DNA of 64,000 bases from an uncultured Clostridia bacterium (lineage in GTDB: Bacteria; Bacillota; Clostridia; Christensenellales; Borkfalkiaceae): positions 1 to 64,000 of the forward strand of contig CAKQSI010000001.1 of assembly GCA_934272745.1 (NCBI GenBank). The letters run 5' to 3'. The notes below the pieces were generated by a model. The model saw nothing but the letters and a program-made list of their open reading frames with translations. It was not told the origin of the DNA and did not search any database. Positions within the stretch are counted from its first letter, which is position 1, and each line of letters opens with the position of its first letter. Both the position numbers and the translations under genes were made by a program. Of this stretch, positions 40,956 to 49,642 are shown in pieces.

Positions 40956-43076
40956 TTATACGGCAAACCGTAAAGAAGTTTTTCCCGAAGTAAACCGAAC
41001 CAAAGACAAATCGGGATCGGTATAAGCGTTCATGATGGCGGCAAACATCTCTCCGTTCATTTCGGCAGCGGAAAGCAGCGTTGCTCCGCCTGTCGTTCCC
41101 TCGTCTGCAAGCGATTCTTTCGACAGATAGCAATTTTCCACCGCAATTCCTGTTGCGGGGTAAGAAACCATACCGGCCGTGCCGGCGGCGTTCAAAAAGG
41201 AAGAAAAACTCCAGCAATTGGCAATTTTTCCGTAAAAATTATCGCACACGGCACCCATACGCGCGCCGGAAAGCGCGATTTTGCTGTAACAATTGACAAT
41301 TTTGCCCCGCCCTGCGGAAACAAACGCACCGATACACCCACCGGTCACGCTGCCGTTGTCCAAACCGAGATTATACACCGCACCGTCTTCGATCCACCCG
41401 AACAGCCCGATATCGTAACCGAACGCATCGTCCCCCTCTATCCGGAAACCGGAAAGCACGTGTCCTTTCCCGTCCAGAATGCCGGAGAATTTTTTACCGA
41501 TTTTAGTGCTGCCGCAAGGATCGATTTTACCCCCTCCGAAATCGAGATCGGCAGCGATCTCCACAAACCGTTTGCGGAAAGTTTTCCCCGCATTTACTTC
41601 GTTTACGAACTGCAAATAATCTTCTGCGGTCGAAATGCGATAGGGATCGGCAGCCGTTCCGTTGCCCGAAAGCACGGAATAAGGCGTTTTGACGCACCAA
41701 AGCGAAATTCCGCCCGCTAAAACGGCTACCGCAACCACGGTTGCGACCCATTTTTTTAGGGACGTATGGCAAAATCCGGCACTTTCCGGCAAGCGCAGCC
41801 TTTTTTTCGGCAACGAAAACAGCGTTAATCCCGCCCGGAAAAAGAGGGAGCAGAGCAGCGTGATTACCGCCGCGTAGAAACAAAGCGACAAATGAATGCC
41901 GACGTTGGAACGCACCGCAAAGCGCGGCGCCGTCATAAGCACGACGGAATGCAGCATGTAAAATTCAAAACTCAATTCCGCAATGCCGTTGACGATCAAA
42001 GAAGGCTGCTTCCGCCAGCCGGAAAGCGTGAACTTTTCCGCACGCGTTCCGCCCGAAAGGGTGTCGAAAAACAAAAGATAACCGACTGTAGCAATCAAAA
42101 ACAGCGTGGGACAAAGGGCAATATACAAGTCGTAGAACCGTTCGTAATACGCGGCAAAACTCGCAAAAACGATCACCGCCGCAAGCAGGCAGCACGACAA
42201 TACTTTACCGGTCGCAAGACAGGGCTGCTTTAAGCGGGCATTCCCCCTGCCCGCAAAAACCGCCAGTAAAAAGCCGCAGAGATACAGGTCGAGATTGCTC
42301 CAAAAGGGCGAGTAAACGCATTCGTACCACACGGTTTTTCGACTGAGCATTGCAAAACGAAAACCCGCCCCGGCAAGCAAAAGCACGGCGATCGCGATCA
42401 AGGCTGCCGCACGTTTCCCTTTGGCGGAAAGTTTTCTCGCCGCCGCTTTTCCCAAAAGAAACGCCGGCGGGGAAAGCAGATACAGCCACATGAGCGTGGA
42501 AACGTACCACAGCGCGCCGATTCCCGGGGTGCCGGGAATTCCGTTATAGGTGAACGTTAAAATACGAAGCAGTACCAGCGGCTGCGATTTAAGAAATTCC
42601 GGAAAAAAGAAAATGAAAATCAGCACCGCCGCAACGTACGTCGGAATGCCGATTTTCGTCCAACGTTTGTAATAAAAACGCAAAACGCCCTTGCCGTCCG
42701 TTCGATATCTGCCGGAAAAGAACCCTCTGCCGATCAGATAACCGGAAAGCAGAAAAAAGATCCAGACGCCGCCCCACGCCGGCGCCTGCCATAAAAATGC
42801 CCACCTGCCGCAAGCGCTCTGGTCAAAGCCGCGATCTTCCGAAAATCCTTTTGCGTGCAGCAAAAACACCAGCGCCATTGCGATAACGCGGAGAACCGCA
42901 ATCGGGTCGGCACCCTTCGGCAAATCGTTCGCCGCAGTAACGGGACAAACTTTGGACAGAGAAGAACCCGCTTCTTTAAGAGGAACGCAAACCCCTTTCT
43001 TTTCGTCCGGAATTCCCCTTTCGGCAAAGGAATCTCTTATAATATCGTTGTCCGGCAACGCCGTATTTTTCTCCAT
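40956..43076 (-). CDS. Acyltransferase-3 family membrane protein fused to a GLUG-like extracellular domain (706 aa)
   Basis: The N-terminal ~60 residues are cytoplasmic. An acyltransferase-3 domain follows (about 60-440, roughly ten helices) with the family His in VFLLHAKGF, a FFLLSGYLIGRGFF helix, and GIGALWYVSTLMWLY. Such proteins transfer acetyl or similar groups to cell-surface glycans. After another membrane helix (WVATVVAVAVLAGGISLW, ~455-475) the last ~230 residues resemble GLUG-type beta-helix proteins: GNGTAADPYRI, AEDYLQFVNEVN, FVEIAADLDFGG, FSGILDGKGHVLSGF, GLFGWIEDGAVYNLGL. This fusion is uncommon. The start at 43076 is tentative because no clear ribosome site is seen; a TTG four codons upstream is the alternative. 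Confidence 0.88.
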   Translation of the reverse strand: MEKNTALPDNDIIRDSFAERGIPDEKKGVCVPLKEAGSSLSKVCPVTAANDLPKGADPIAVLRVIAMALVFLLHAKGFSEDRGFDQSACGRWAFLWQAPAWGGVWIFFLLSGYLIGRGFFSGRYRTDGKGVLRFYYKRWTKIGIPTYVAAVLIFIFFFPEFLKSQPLVLLRILTFTYNGIPGTPGIGALWYVSTLMWLYLLSPPAFLLGKAAARKLSAKGKRAAALIAIAVLLLAGAGFRFAMLSRKTVWYECVYSPFWSNLDLYLCGFLLAVFAGRGNARLKQPCLATGKVLSCCLLAAVIVFASFAAYYERFYDLYIALCPTLFLIATVGYLLFFDTLSGGTRAEKFTLSGWRKQPSLIVNGIAELSFEFYMLHSVVLMTAPRFAVRSNVGIHLSLCFYAAVITLLCSLFFRAGLTLFSLPKKRLRLPESAGFCHTSLKKWVATVVAVAVLAGGISLWCVKTPYSVLSGNGTAADPYRISTAEDYLQFVNEVNAGKTFRKRFVEIAADLDFGGGKIDPCGSTKIGKKFSGILDGKGHVLSGFRIEGDDAFGYDIGLFGWIEDGAVYNLGLDNGSVTGGCIGAFVSAGRGKIVNCYSKIALSGARMGAVCDNFYGKIANCWSFSSFLNAAGTAGMVSYPATGIAVENCYLSKESLADEGTTGGATLLSAAEMNGEMFAAIMNAYTDPDLSLVRFTSGKTSLRFAV

Positions 43077-43145
43077 AAAATCTACCAAATGTCACTAAAA
43101 ATCAATAACGTATCCCAAAATCGGGAACCGACGCCGCTTTTTGAG

Positions 43146-43258
43146 GCCGGCAAAACTGCCGCAGTTTAAGAAGCGTCGCCGTTTTTAAAGCCGGCAAAAC
43201 TGCCGCAGTTTAAGAAGCGTCGCCGCTTTTAAAACCGGCGCGTTTCGTCGCCGTTTTA
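43146..43258. repeat. 44-bp tandem repeat, two full copies and a degenerate third
   Basis: GCCGGCAAAACTGCCGCAGT begins copies at 43146 and 43190, followed in both by TTAAGAAGCGTCGCCG. A shortened copy (ACCGGCGCG...GTCGCCG) ends near 43258. Each full copy contains GGCA-aaac-TGCC, a small hairpin. The array lies between the beta-helix gene and the acyltransferase gene; no gene is present. Confidence 0.88.
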
Positions 43259-43299
43259 TATATAGAGCCGCCTCACCTCATATTATCCGGACGTCCGGT

Positions 43300-44943
43300 T
43301 CAGCGTTCGACGACGATCTCCCGGCAGTCTTCCGCAAAGTAAGTTTCGGCAGGAGTTTCCTTTCCGCTTGACACAAAAACGTTGCCTTGCAGCGTCATTT
43401 TCTCCGAACGGAGCGCGTACAATACATATAAATCGCTTCTTCCCAAACGATTATCGAGGATCCGGATATTACTGCAATAATAAACGGGATGATTTTTGTC
43501 GAATTCATACCGCGGCACAACGCCTACCGCCGCGCCGCCGTACTGATAGCAGAAATCCTGAAAATAATTGTTTCGGATAACGAGATCGCTAACCCCGCCC
43601 GATTCGTACCAATACGCGCTGTCTGCGGAAATTTCCACACAGGAAGAACTGGTATTAAACGTACAATTTTCCACCACCGCCTTTTTGCCGGTCGCGACCA
43701 GAACGCCGCGCGGGCGGTTGTTGCGCACCGTGCAACCGCGCATGATAAATTCCGGCTGGCGCGTCAGGTCTTCCGCCTTATCCGAGGGGCGAACCTCCGT
43801 CATGTCGCCGGAAAGAGTCAATTCGATATGCTCCTCGTCCAAAAGGACGGAAGTCAGCACGCGGCAGGTCGCGATCCGCTCCAGCGTCTTGCCGCGGGTA
43901 AAGGCAATTTCGTCGCCGACAAGGTAACTGTTGACCCCTTTTTGCTGACCGTGTACCAGTTTTACGACCGCACGATTGCCGCAAACTTCCGTAACGTCCG
44001 TAAAAATACCGTGCACGTTGGCGCCGTCGTCCATCATATTTTCAAACAAACAATCTTCTATCAGCACGCGCCCCGTACAGGCGATAAAATGCGTCGCGTC
44101 CGCATTTGCCGTCACTATGCCGTGGCGCTCGTTCAGCCGAACCGACACGCGATTCAGCGTCACGTTTTCGCACAGTTGGCAATTGATTCCCATCGACGGC
44201 GTGTAGTAGATGACGAAATCTTCCACGGTGAGATTTTTTGTGGAAAGCGCAAACACCGTGTTACTATGCCGCCCTTCCGCGCTGAGATAAAGCCGCGACC
44301 CCGGCACGAATTCGTCCAGTTTTTCGCCGGAAACACGCAGAAGATGATCCCCGATCTCTTCGCAAAAAACCTCATTTTCGGCATACGTATCTCGTTTTTC
44401 GGTACAGAAATGCAAAAAGCGCAGCTGACTGTTTTCTAACACCCGCTTTTTTTCTCCGTCAAACGCTTGCAACGTGACGACGCTTTTTCCGCCGAACGGA
44501 ATTTCGATCCCGTCCACGAGATGCACCATTCCGCCGCCCTGCATCCGGTAAGAATTTGCGGGAAACACGCGCACTTCCATTTCGCCGCGCGCGCTTTTTA
44601 TCACCTGCCATTCCATATAGAACGCGACGTTATAATCGACGGAAAGGTTTTTTATGGTCACATTTTCGCAACCGTCCAGCAAAAACGGGGACACTCTGCC
44701 GTGACAGATCAGGTTCGCACCCTGCCCGTCGATAGTAATATTTTTTTTGTTTTTTAAGTAAAAAGCGATATGTTTTTCGCCTGCGTCGCAGTTGCTTTCG
44801 TAATAAAAGGCGTGAAACGTTTCGTCTTCGTAAAGGTGGTATTCCCCCGGAGTTAAAACAATCTCGTCCCCGTCCGCAAGCGACTCGATGACCTTTTTCA
44901 AATTTTCAAACGCAAAATTTTGCGACGCTACCGTATGTCGCAT
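43300..44943 (-). CDS. Right-handed beta-helix protein, probable GH110-type alpha-galactosidase (547 aa)
   Basis: The start at 44943 (MRHTVAS) has GGGGGAAG upstream; an ATG five codons earlier has none. There is no signal peptide, so it is cytoplasmic. The sequence shows the regular beta-helix ladder: NITIDGQGANLICHGR near 77, NVTIKNLSVDY, NLTVEDFVIYYTPSMGI, VLIEDCLFENMMDDGANVHGIF (~290-310), FIMRGCTVRNNRPRGVLV, VVENCTFNTSSSCVEIS. The MMDDGANVHG stretch and Asp-rich turns resemble GH110 enzymes that remove alpha-1,3-linked galactose, as from blood-group B-type glycans; this assignment is by memory of the family and tentative. Another possibility is a polysaccharide lyase-type helix. The neighbours suggest glycan use. 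Confidence 0.8.
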   Translation of the reverse strand: MRHTVASQNFAFENLKKVIESLADGDEIVLTPGEYHLYEDETFHAFYYESNCDAGEKHIAFYLKNKKNITIDGQGANLICHGRVSPFLLDGCENVTIKNLSVDYNVAFYMEWQVIKSARGEMEVRVFPANSYRMQGGGMVHLVDGIEIPFGGKSVVTLQAFDGEKKRVLENSQLRFLHFCTEKRDTYAENEVFCEEIGDHLLRVSGEKLDEFVPGSRLYLSAEGRHSNTVFALSTKNLTVEDFVIYYTPSMGINCQLCENVTLNRVSVRLNERHGIVTANADATHFIACTGRVLIEDCLFENMMDDGANVHGIFTDVTEVCGNRAVVKLVHGQQKGVNSYLVGDEIAFTRGKTLERIATCRVLTSVLLDEEHIELTLSGDMTEVRPSDKAEDLTRQPEFIMRGCTVRNNRPRGVLVATGKKAVVENCTFNTSSSCVEISADSAYWYESGGVSDLVIRNNYFQDFCYQYGGAAVGVVPRYEFDKNHPVYYCSNIRILDNRLGRSDLYVLYALRSEKMTLQGNVFVSSGKETPAETYFAEDCREIVVER

Positions 44944-44967
44944 AATACTTCCCCCCATTTTTTAATT

Positions 44968-45141
44968 TGCACACGAGCCAAAGCATTGCGAAGTCGCAAG
45001 CATGCGGAATTTTTTAATTTCGGCGCACCAAACTGCGCGTGCCGGAGTTGTTCAATTTCCGTGCGTACCGTAATTTTTAATTTTTCGTACACGCTGAAAT
45101 TTCTTTCATTCGCACACGAGCCGAAGCTGTGCGAAGTCTCA
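44968..45141. repeat. Pair of imperfect 31-bp direct repeats
   Basis: GCACACGAGCC(A/G)AAGC..TGCGAAGTC occurs at 44968-44998 and 45111-45141, matching at about 26 of 31 bases. Both lie in the 233-bp gap between mreB and the beta-helix gene. The intervening DNA is AT-rich with TTTTTAATTT words. Confidence 0.75.
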
Positions 45142-45176
45142 CGGCAAAAGCGCGTGCACGCCCCAAAATTGTTGCC

Positions 45177-46178
45177 TTAAAACGATAATTTTATTTGTTT
45201 ATACAGTTCCTTATCTCCGGAAATAGCGCCCGCGCCGATGACCGCGGCAAGTTCCGGGTGATCCGCCACCGTGACGTCCATATCGAGTAAGCCCGCAAGA
45301 TACTCGCCCATTCCGGGAACTTTTGCGGTTCCGCCCGCAATCATCACGCCCGAATGGCGTACTTCCGCAGACACTTCCGCCGGCAGTTTTTTCAGTACCA
45401 GATTGATTACTTCCGCAACGCGGTCGAAATACAGTTTCATGGGCTGGAACACGTCTTCCGATGTGAGCGAAATGGAGCGCGGTCTGCCGGTGGAAATATC
45501 CCGCCCGTTGACGACCGCAGCCGTTTTATCGCCGGGATATAAACTTCCGATCTGCTGCTTCATGCGTTCCGCGGTCAGCAAGCCGATCTTCAAGCCGTGT
45601 TCGTACGCGACGTAGTCGATCAGTTGCGCGTCGATATTGCTGCCGCCGAGCGAAAGCGAAAGTCCGGCGATGATGCCGTCCAACGAAAGCGCCGCGACGT
45701 TAGTCACGCCGCCGCCCATATCCACTACGAAACAAGGCGCGAAGCCGGAAAGCGGCACGTTCATGCCGAGCGCCGCGCAGACGGGATTCTGCACAAAGGT
45801 GAAATGGGTCACCCCCGCGCCTTTCAGCACGGCGGAAAGTTTATACCGATCAACCTCCCCCATGCCGCAAGGAACGGTCACCAAAGCGCTGCGCACTTTT
45901 TCGCCGCCCTGCTGTACTTTTTTCAGAAAAAAAGACAGCATTTCCACGGCGATACGTTCGTTATTGATGCCGCCTTCGGTCACCGGGCAGACGATGGACG
46001 TGTTTTCCGCGGTTTTACCGATGAGTTTTTTGGCTTCCAGCCCCACGGCTTTAACCTGTCGCCGTTCCCCTGCGGCAACGGCGACCACGCTGGGTTCCGA
46101 AAGCACGACGCCCGCCCCGAGCCTGTAAATTTTGGTGTTCGAGGAACCGACGTCAATGGCGTACGTGTTGTTTTTCAT
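45177..46178 (-). CDS. mreB: MreB/Mbl-type actin homologue
   Basis: Actin-like ATPase that positions cell-wall synthesis for rod shape. The ATP-binding phosphate-1 loop is IDVGSSNTKIY near residues 8-18. VVDMGGGVTNVAAL forms phosphate-2 near 150, and GVMIAGGTAKVPGMGEYL the adenosine motif near 280. At 333 residues it is normal length. The start overlaps the maf stop by 4 bp (ATGA), so the two are translationally coupled. MreC/MreD are not adjacent, so this may be a secondary MreB or Mbl paralogue; the Ser-Ser in GSSN and several substitutions suggest it is not the most conserved type. Confidence 0.9.
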   Translation of the reverse strand: MKNNTYAIDVGSSNTKIYRLGAGVVLSEPSVVAVAAGERRQVKAVGLEAKKLIGKTAENTSIVCPVTEGGINNERIAVEMLSFFLKKVQQGGEKVRSALVTVPCGMGEVDRYKLSAVLKGAGVTHFTFVQNPVCAALGMNVPLSGFAPCFVVDMGGGVTNVAALSLDGIIAGLSLSLGGSNIDAQLIDYVAYEHGLKIGLLTAERMKQQIGSLYPGDKTAAVVNGRDISTGRPRSISLTSEDVFQPMKLYFDRVAEVINLVLKKLPAEVSAEVRHSGVMIAGGTAKVPGMGEYLAGLLDMDVTVADHPELAAVIGAGAISGDKELYKQIKLSF

Positions 46179-46735
46179 AATACGTCCTCCTTTTTCAGGA
46201 ACACGGCAAGTGTTTCGGTGGGTAGTCCCACCACGTTATTTTTGCTGCCGGAAAGCGAATAGCCCGCCCAGAATTCGTCCTGAATCCCGTACGCGCCCGC
46301 CTTGTCCAGAGGCTGATCGCGCTTGACGTATGTCAAAAGTTCGGTTTCGGTCTTTATCGGAAGCGAAACTTCGGTTTTGACCGCCGCCTGCCATACTCCC
46401 TTTTCGCCCAGCACGGTCAAGCCGGAAACCACTTCGTGGCTGCTCCCGTCCGCAAGCGACTTCAGCATAGAAAGCGCCTCTGCAACGCCCCTCGGCTTGC
46501 CCAGCGCTTTGCCGTTTTTTACAACGACGGTGTCGCACCCGATGACGACGCAGGGGGATTTGTGGCGCGCTTTGACTTCCTCCGCCTTTTCCATAGAACG
46601 CAGCACCGCCGTTTCTTCCGGCGCGGCGCCCTCTGCCGTTTCTTCATTTTGGGGAACGTCCACAGAAAACTCCACCCCCAGTTCCCGCAAAAGTTCTTTC
46701 CGCCGGGGAGAAGCGGAAGCAAGAATGATTTCCAT
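46175..46735 (-). CDS. maf: Maf-family nucleoside triphosphate pyrophosphatase
   Basis: House-cleaning enzyme hydrolysing dTTP, UTP or modified nucleotides to monophosphates. The Maf signatures are present: ASASPRRKELL at the N-terminus, VIGCDTVVV with the catalytic Asp near 70, and DKAGAYGIQ near 143. The NNVVGLPTE ending is also characteristic. Full length at 186 residues. The KAGAYGIQ form points to the YhdE/Bacillus Maf dTTPase/UTPase branch. Maf-MreB pairing is common in bacteria and ties it to division and shape. Confidence 0.95.
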   Translation of the reverse strand: MEIILASASPRRKELLRELGVEFSVDVPQNEETAEGAAPEETAVLRSMEKAEEVKARHKSPCVVIGCDTVVVKNGKALGKPRGVAEALSMLKSLADGSSHEVVSGLTVLGEKGVWQAAVKTEVSLPIKTETELLTYVKRDQPLDKAGAYGIQDEFWAGYSLSGSKNNVVGLPTETLAVFLKKEDVL

Positions 46736-46776
46736 ATCTTTCCTAAAAATTTATACGGCGCTTTCCCATTTGCCAA

Positions 46777-46809
46777 GTTTGCCGCCGGCATAGCATGCAG
46801 GCGGCAAAC
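46777..46809. terminator. Stem-loop after gyrA
   Basis: GTTTGCCGCC pairs perfectly with GGCGGCAAAC across a 13-nt loop, 164 bp beyond the gyrA stop. The T-rich side is on the plus strand, so termination of gyrA is plausible but not certain. Confidence 0.45.
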
Positions 46810-46972
46810 CTTTCTGTTTTCTATCGCGCGGAAAACCGGAATTTTCCGCGCCGTCGCCGCAAAAACGCGGCTGTATTTCATCAGTTCCGTTCTTCGTCTT
46901 TGCCGCAATACGCGATTCGTTTTCAGCAAGTTCGTCCCTTGCCGTCACCGCGAACTATTGTGCAAAATGCGG

Positions 46973-49630
46973 TTAGATTTCGTCCGATCCGTCCTCTTCG
47001 GCAGAAGATTCTTCCCCGTCCGAAGTACCGTCCGGTATTTCTTCCGTCGCCTCTTCTACGGCGCCGGATCCGGAGAAACGATCCGCCTTTTCTTCGGCAT
47101 TATCCGCAGTTTCCGCACCGGAATCGCCGTCCGTCCCTTCGGGGGGCAGTTCGGGTTCTTCTTCCCGCGGGGCGATCGCCACGTTGGAAATCTTCGTATC
47201 TTCCACCTTCATGATGCGGACGCCCTGCGTATCTCTGCCGATCTTGGAAATCCCTTCCGCATGGACGCGGATAATGGTTCCGTTTTCGCAGATCATCATG
47301 ATATCGTCGCTTTCTTTCACCTGTTTCAGGCTGACCAGAAGTCCGGTCTTGGCGTTGAACGTACCCGCTTTGACACCCTTACCGCCGCGGCTCTGCAGAC
47401 GATAATCTTCGATGTCCGACCGTTTGCCGTAGCCGTTTTCGGTAATGGTGACGATTTCTGCGTCTTTCCAAAGAACCGCCATATCTACAACGTAATCGTC
47501 GTCGGCAAGGTCCATACTCTTCACGCCCTGCGTATCTCTGCCCATCGCGCGGACGTCTGTTTCGCTGAAGCGGATACATTTCCCTTCGTGAGAGGCGACG
47601 ATGATCTCGTCCTTTCCGCCGCTGACTTCCACCTGAATGAGCGTGTCGCCCTCGTTCAGGCTGATAGCGATTTTACCCACTTTACGGATACTTTCAAACT
47701 CTTTCAGCGCGGTCTTTTTGATCAGCCCTTTCGCCGTCGCCATGACGAGGAAACCATCTTTCGGCATATCCTTGCTGAGCGGTACGACCGCAGTGACTTT
47801 TTCCCCTTCGGAAAGTTGCAGCAGGTTGACCATGGCTCTGCCGCGCGCGGTGCGCTGCGCTTCCGGAACTTCAAAACCTTTGACCGCGTACACTTTGCCG
47901 AAGTTGGTAAAGAACAGTACGTCGTCGTGCGTGGAGCAGACGAACATCTTCTCCACAAAGTCTTCTTCCTTGGGTTTATGCGCCGTCACGCCCCTGCCGC
48001 CGCGGTTCTGCGCGCGGTATTCCGAAACCGCCAGACGCTTGATATATCCCGCGTGGGTCATGGAAATAACGATATCTTCTTCCTCGATGAGATCGGCGTC
48101 CAGAAGGTCGCCGTCCGCAACCGAAATCTCGGTTTTCCGTTCGGAAGGATATTTTTCTTTGATCTCCCGAAGGTCGGTCTTGATGATGTCCAGCACGCGG
48201 TATTCGTTGGCGAGAATGTCCTTGAAGTCCGCAATGGATCTGGCAAGTTCGATCTGTTCCGCCTGCAGTTTTTCGACTTCCAGAGAGGTCAGACGCTGCA
48301 AGCGCATATCGAGAATGGCGCCCGCCTGCTTATCCGAAAGTTCGAACCGCTCGCAAAGTTTCTGCGTCGCGTCCTGCCGGTCTTTACTGGCTTTGATGAC
48401 GGCAACCACTTCGTCGATATTGGCAAGGGCGATGATCAGTCCGTCCACGATATGTTCGCGTTCTTCCGCCTTTTCAAGGTCGTAACGCGTCCTTCTCGTG
48501 ATGACGTCTTCCTGATGGAGAATGTAATAATGCAGGCAGTCTTTTAAGGAAAGAATCTTCGGCTCGCCGTTGACAAGCGCCAGCAGCGTGATACCGTTGG
48601 AAACCTGCAGATTGGTGTGTTTGTAAAGGGTGTTAAGTACGACCTGCGGATTGGCGTCGCGCTTGACGTCGATAACGATGCGCATACCGTCGCGGTCGGA
48701 GTTGTCCTGAATGTCCGAAATACCGTCGATCTTTTTGTCTTTAACGAGGTCGGCGATATTTTCGATGAGTTTGGCTTTGTTGACCTGATACGGAAGTTCG
48801 GTCACGATGATGCGGTTTCTGGTACCGTTGTTGAATTCCTCGATCTCTGCTTTCGCGCGGAGCACCACGCCGCCGCGACCGGTACGGTACGCGCGCTTGA
48901 TGGCGGAACGCCCCATGATAATGCCGCCCGTGGGATAGTCCGGCGCGGGAATATACTGCATCAGGTCGTCCGAAGTCGCTTCCGGATTGTCAATGAGCGC
49001 AATGGTAGCGTCGATACATTCCGCAAGGTTGTGCGGCGGGATATTGGTCGCCATACCGACGGCGATCCCGTCCGAACCGTTCACCAAAAGGTTGGGGAAA
49101 CGCGCCGGCAGCACGGTGGGCTGCATCAGCGTGTCGTCGAAGTTGGGGTATTCGTCAACGGTATCTTTTTCGATATCGCGCAGCATTTCGGCGGCAAGTT
49201 TGCTCATTCTCGCTTCGGTATAACGCATTGCCGCGGCGGGGTCGCCGTCGACCGAACCGAAGTTGCCGTGTCCGTCCACGAGGGGGAAGTTGATGGAGAA
49301 GTCCTGCGCAAGTCTTACGAGGGCGTCGTACACCGAACTGTCGCCGTGGGGGTGATATTTACCGAGAACGTCACCGACGATACGCGCGCACTTTCTGTAC
49401 GGCTTGTCGGCGGTCACGCCCAGTTCGCTCATAGAATATAAAATACGTCTGTGGACGGGCTTCAATCCGTCGCGAACGTCGGGAATCGCACGCGAAACAT
49501 TGACCGCCATCGCGTACGCGATAAACGAACGCTTCATTTCGTCTTCTACGTTGACGTGCTTGATGGTGGTCATTTCAAGCGTGCGCTTGAACTCTTCTTT
49601 CAACTCGGGTTTTACGTCTTTTTTAGCCAC
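46973..49630 (-). CDS. gyrA: DNA gyrase subunit A
   Basis: Breakage-reunion subunit of gyrase, which introduces negative supercoils with GyrB. A GTG start at 49630 has AAGGAGG seven bases upstream. The N-terminal winged helix has the catalytic Tyr in AAAMRYTEARM near 128-138. The quinolone region reads HPHGDSSVYDALVRL, keeping the Ser and Asp found in susceptible enzymes. The C-terminal beta-pinwheel contains the GyrA box QSRGGKGVKAG, which supports gyrase rather than topoisomerase IV. The protein ends with an ~75-residue acidic tail rich in Glu and Asp. It lies 12 bp after gyrB. Confidence 0.97.
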   Translation of the reverse strand: MAKKDVKPELKEEFKRTLEMTTIKHVNVEDEMKRSFIAYAMAVNVSRAIPDVRDGLKPVHRRILYSMSELGVTADKPYRKCARIVGDVLGKYHPHGDSSVYDALVRLAQDFSINFPLVDGHGNFGSVDGDPAAAMRYTEARMSKLAAEMLRDIEKDTVDEYPNFDDTLMQPTVLPARFPNLLVNGSDGIAVGMATNIPPHNLAECIDATIALIDNPEATSDDLMQYIPAPDYPTGGIIMGRSAIKRAYRTGRGGVVLRAKAEIEEFNNGTRNRIIVTELPYQVNKAKLIENIADLVKDKKIDGISDIQDNSDRDGMRIVIDVKRDANPQVVLNTLYKHTNLQVSNGITLLALVNGEPKILSLKDCLHYYILHQEDVITRRTRYDLEKAEEREHIVDGLIIALANIDEVVAVIKASKDRQDATQKLCERFELSDKQAGAILDMRLQRLTSLEVEKLQAEQIELARSIADFKDILANEYRVLDIIKTDLREIKEKYPSERKTEISVADGDLLDADLIEEEDIVISMTHAGYIKRLAVSEYRAQNRGGRGVTAHKPKEEDFVEKMFVCSTHDDVLFFTNFGKVYAVKGFEVPEAQRTARGRAMVNLLQLSEGEKVTAVVPLSKDMPKDGFLVMATAKGLIKKTALKEFESIRKVGKIAISLNEGDTLIQVEVSGGKDEIIVASHEGKCIRFSETDVRAMGRDTQGVKSMDLADDDYVVDMAVLWKDAEIVTITENGYGKRSDIEDYRLQSRGGKGVKAGTFNAKTGLLVSLKQVKESDDIMMICENGTIIRVHAEGISKIGRDTQGVRIMKVEDTKISNVAIAPREEEPELPPEGTDGDSGAETADNAEEKADRFSGSGAVEEATEEIPDGTSDGEESSAEEDGSDEI

Positions 49631-49642
49631 GGGTCTACCTCC

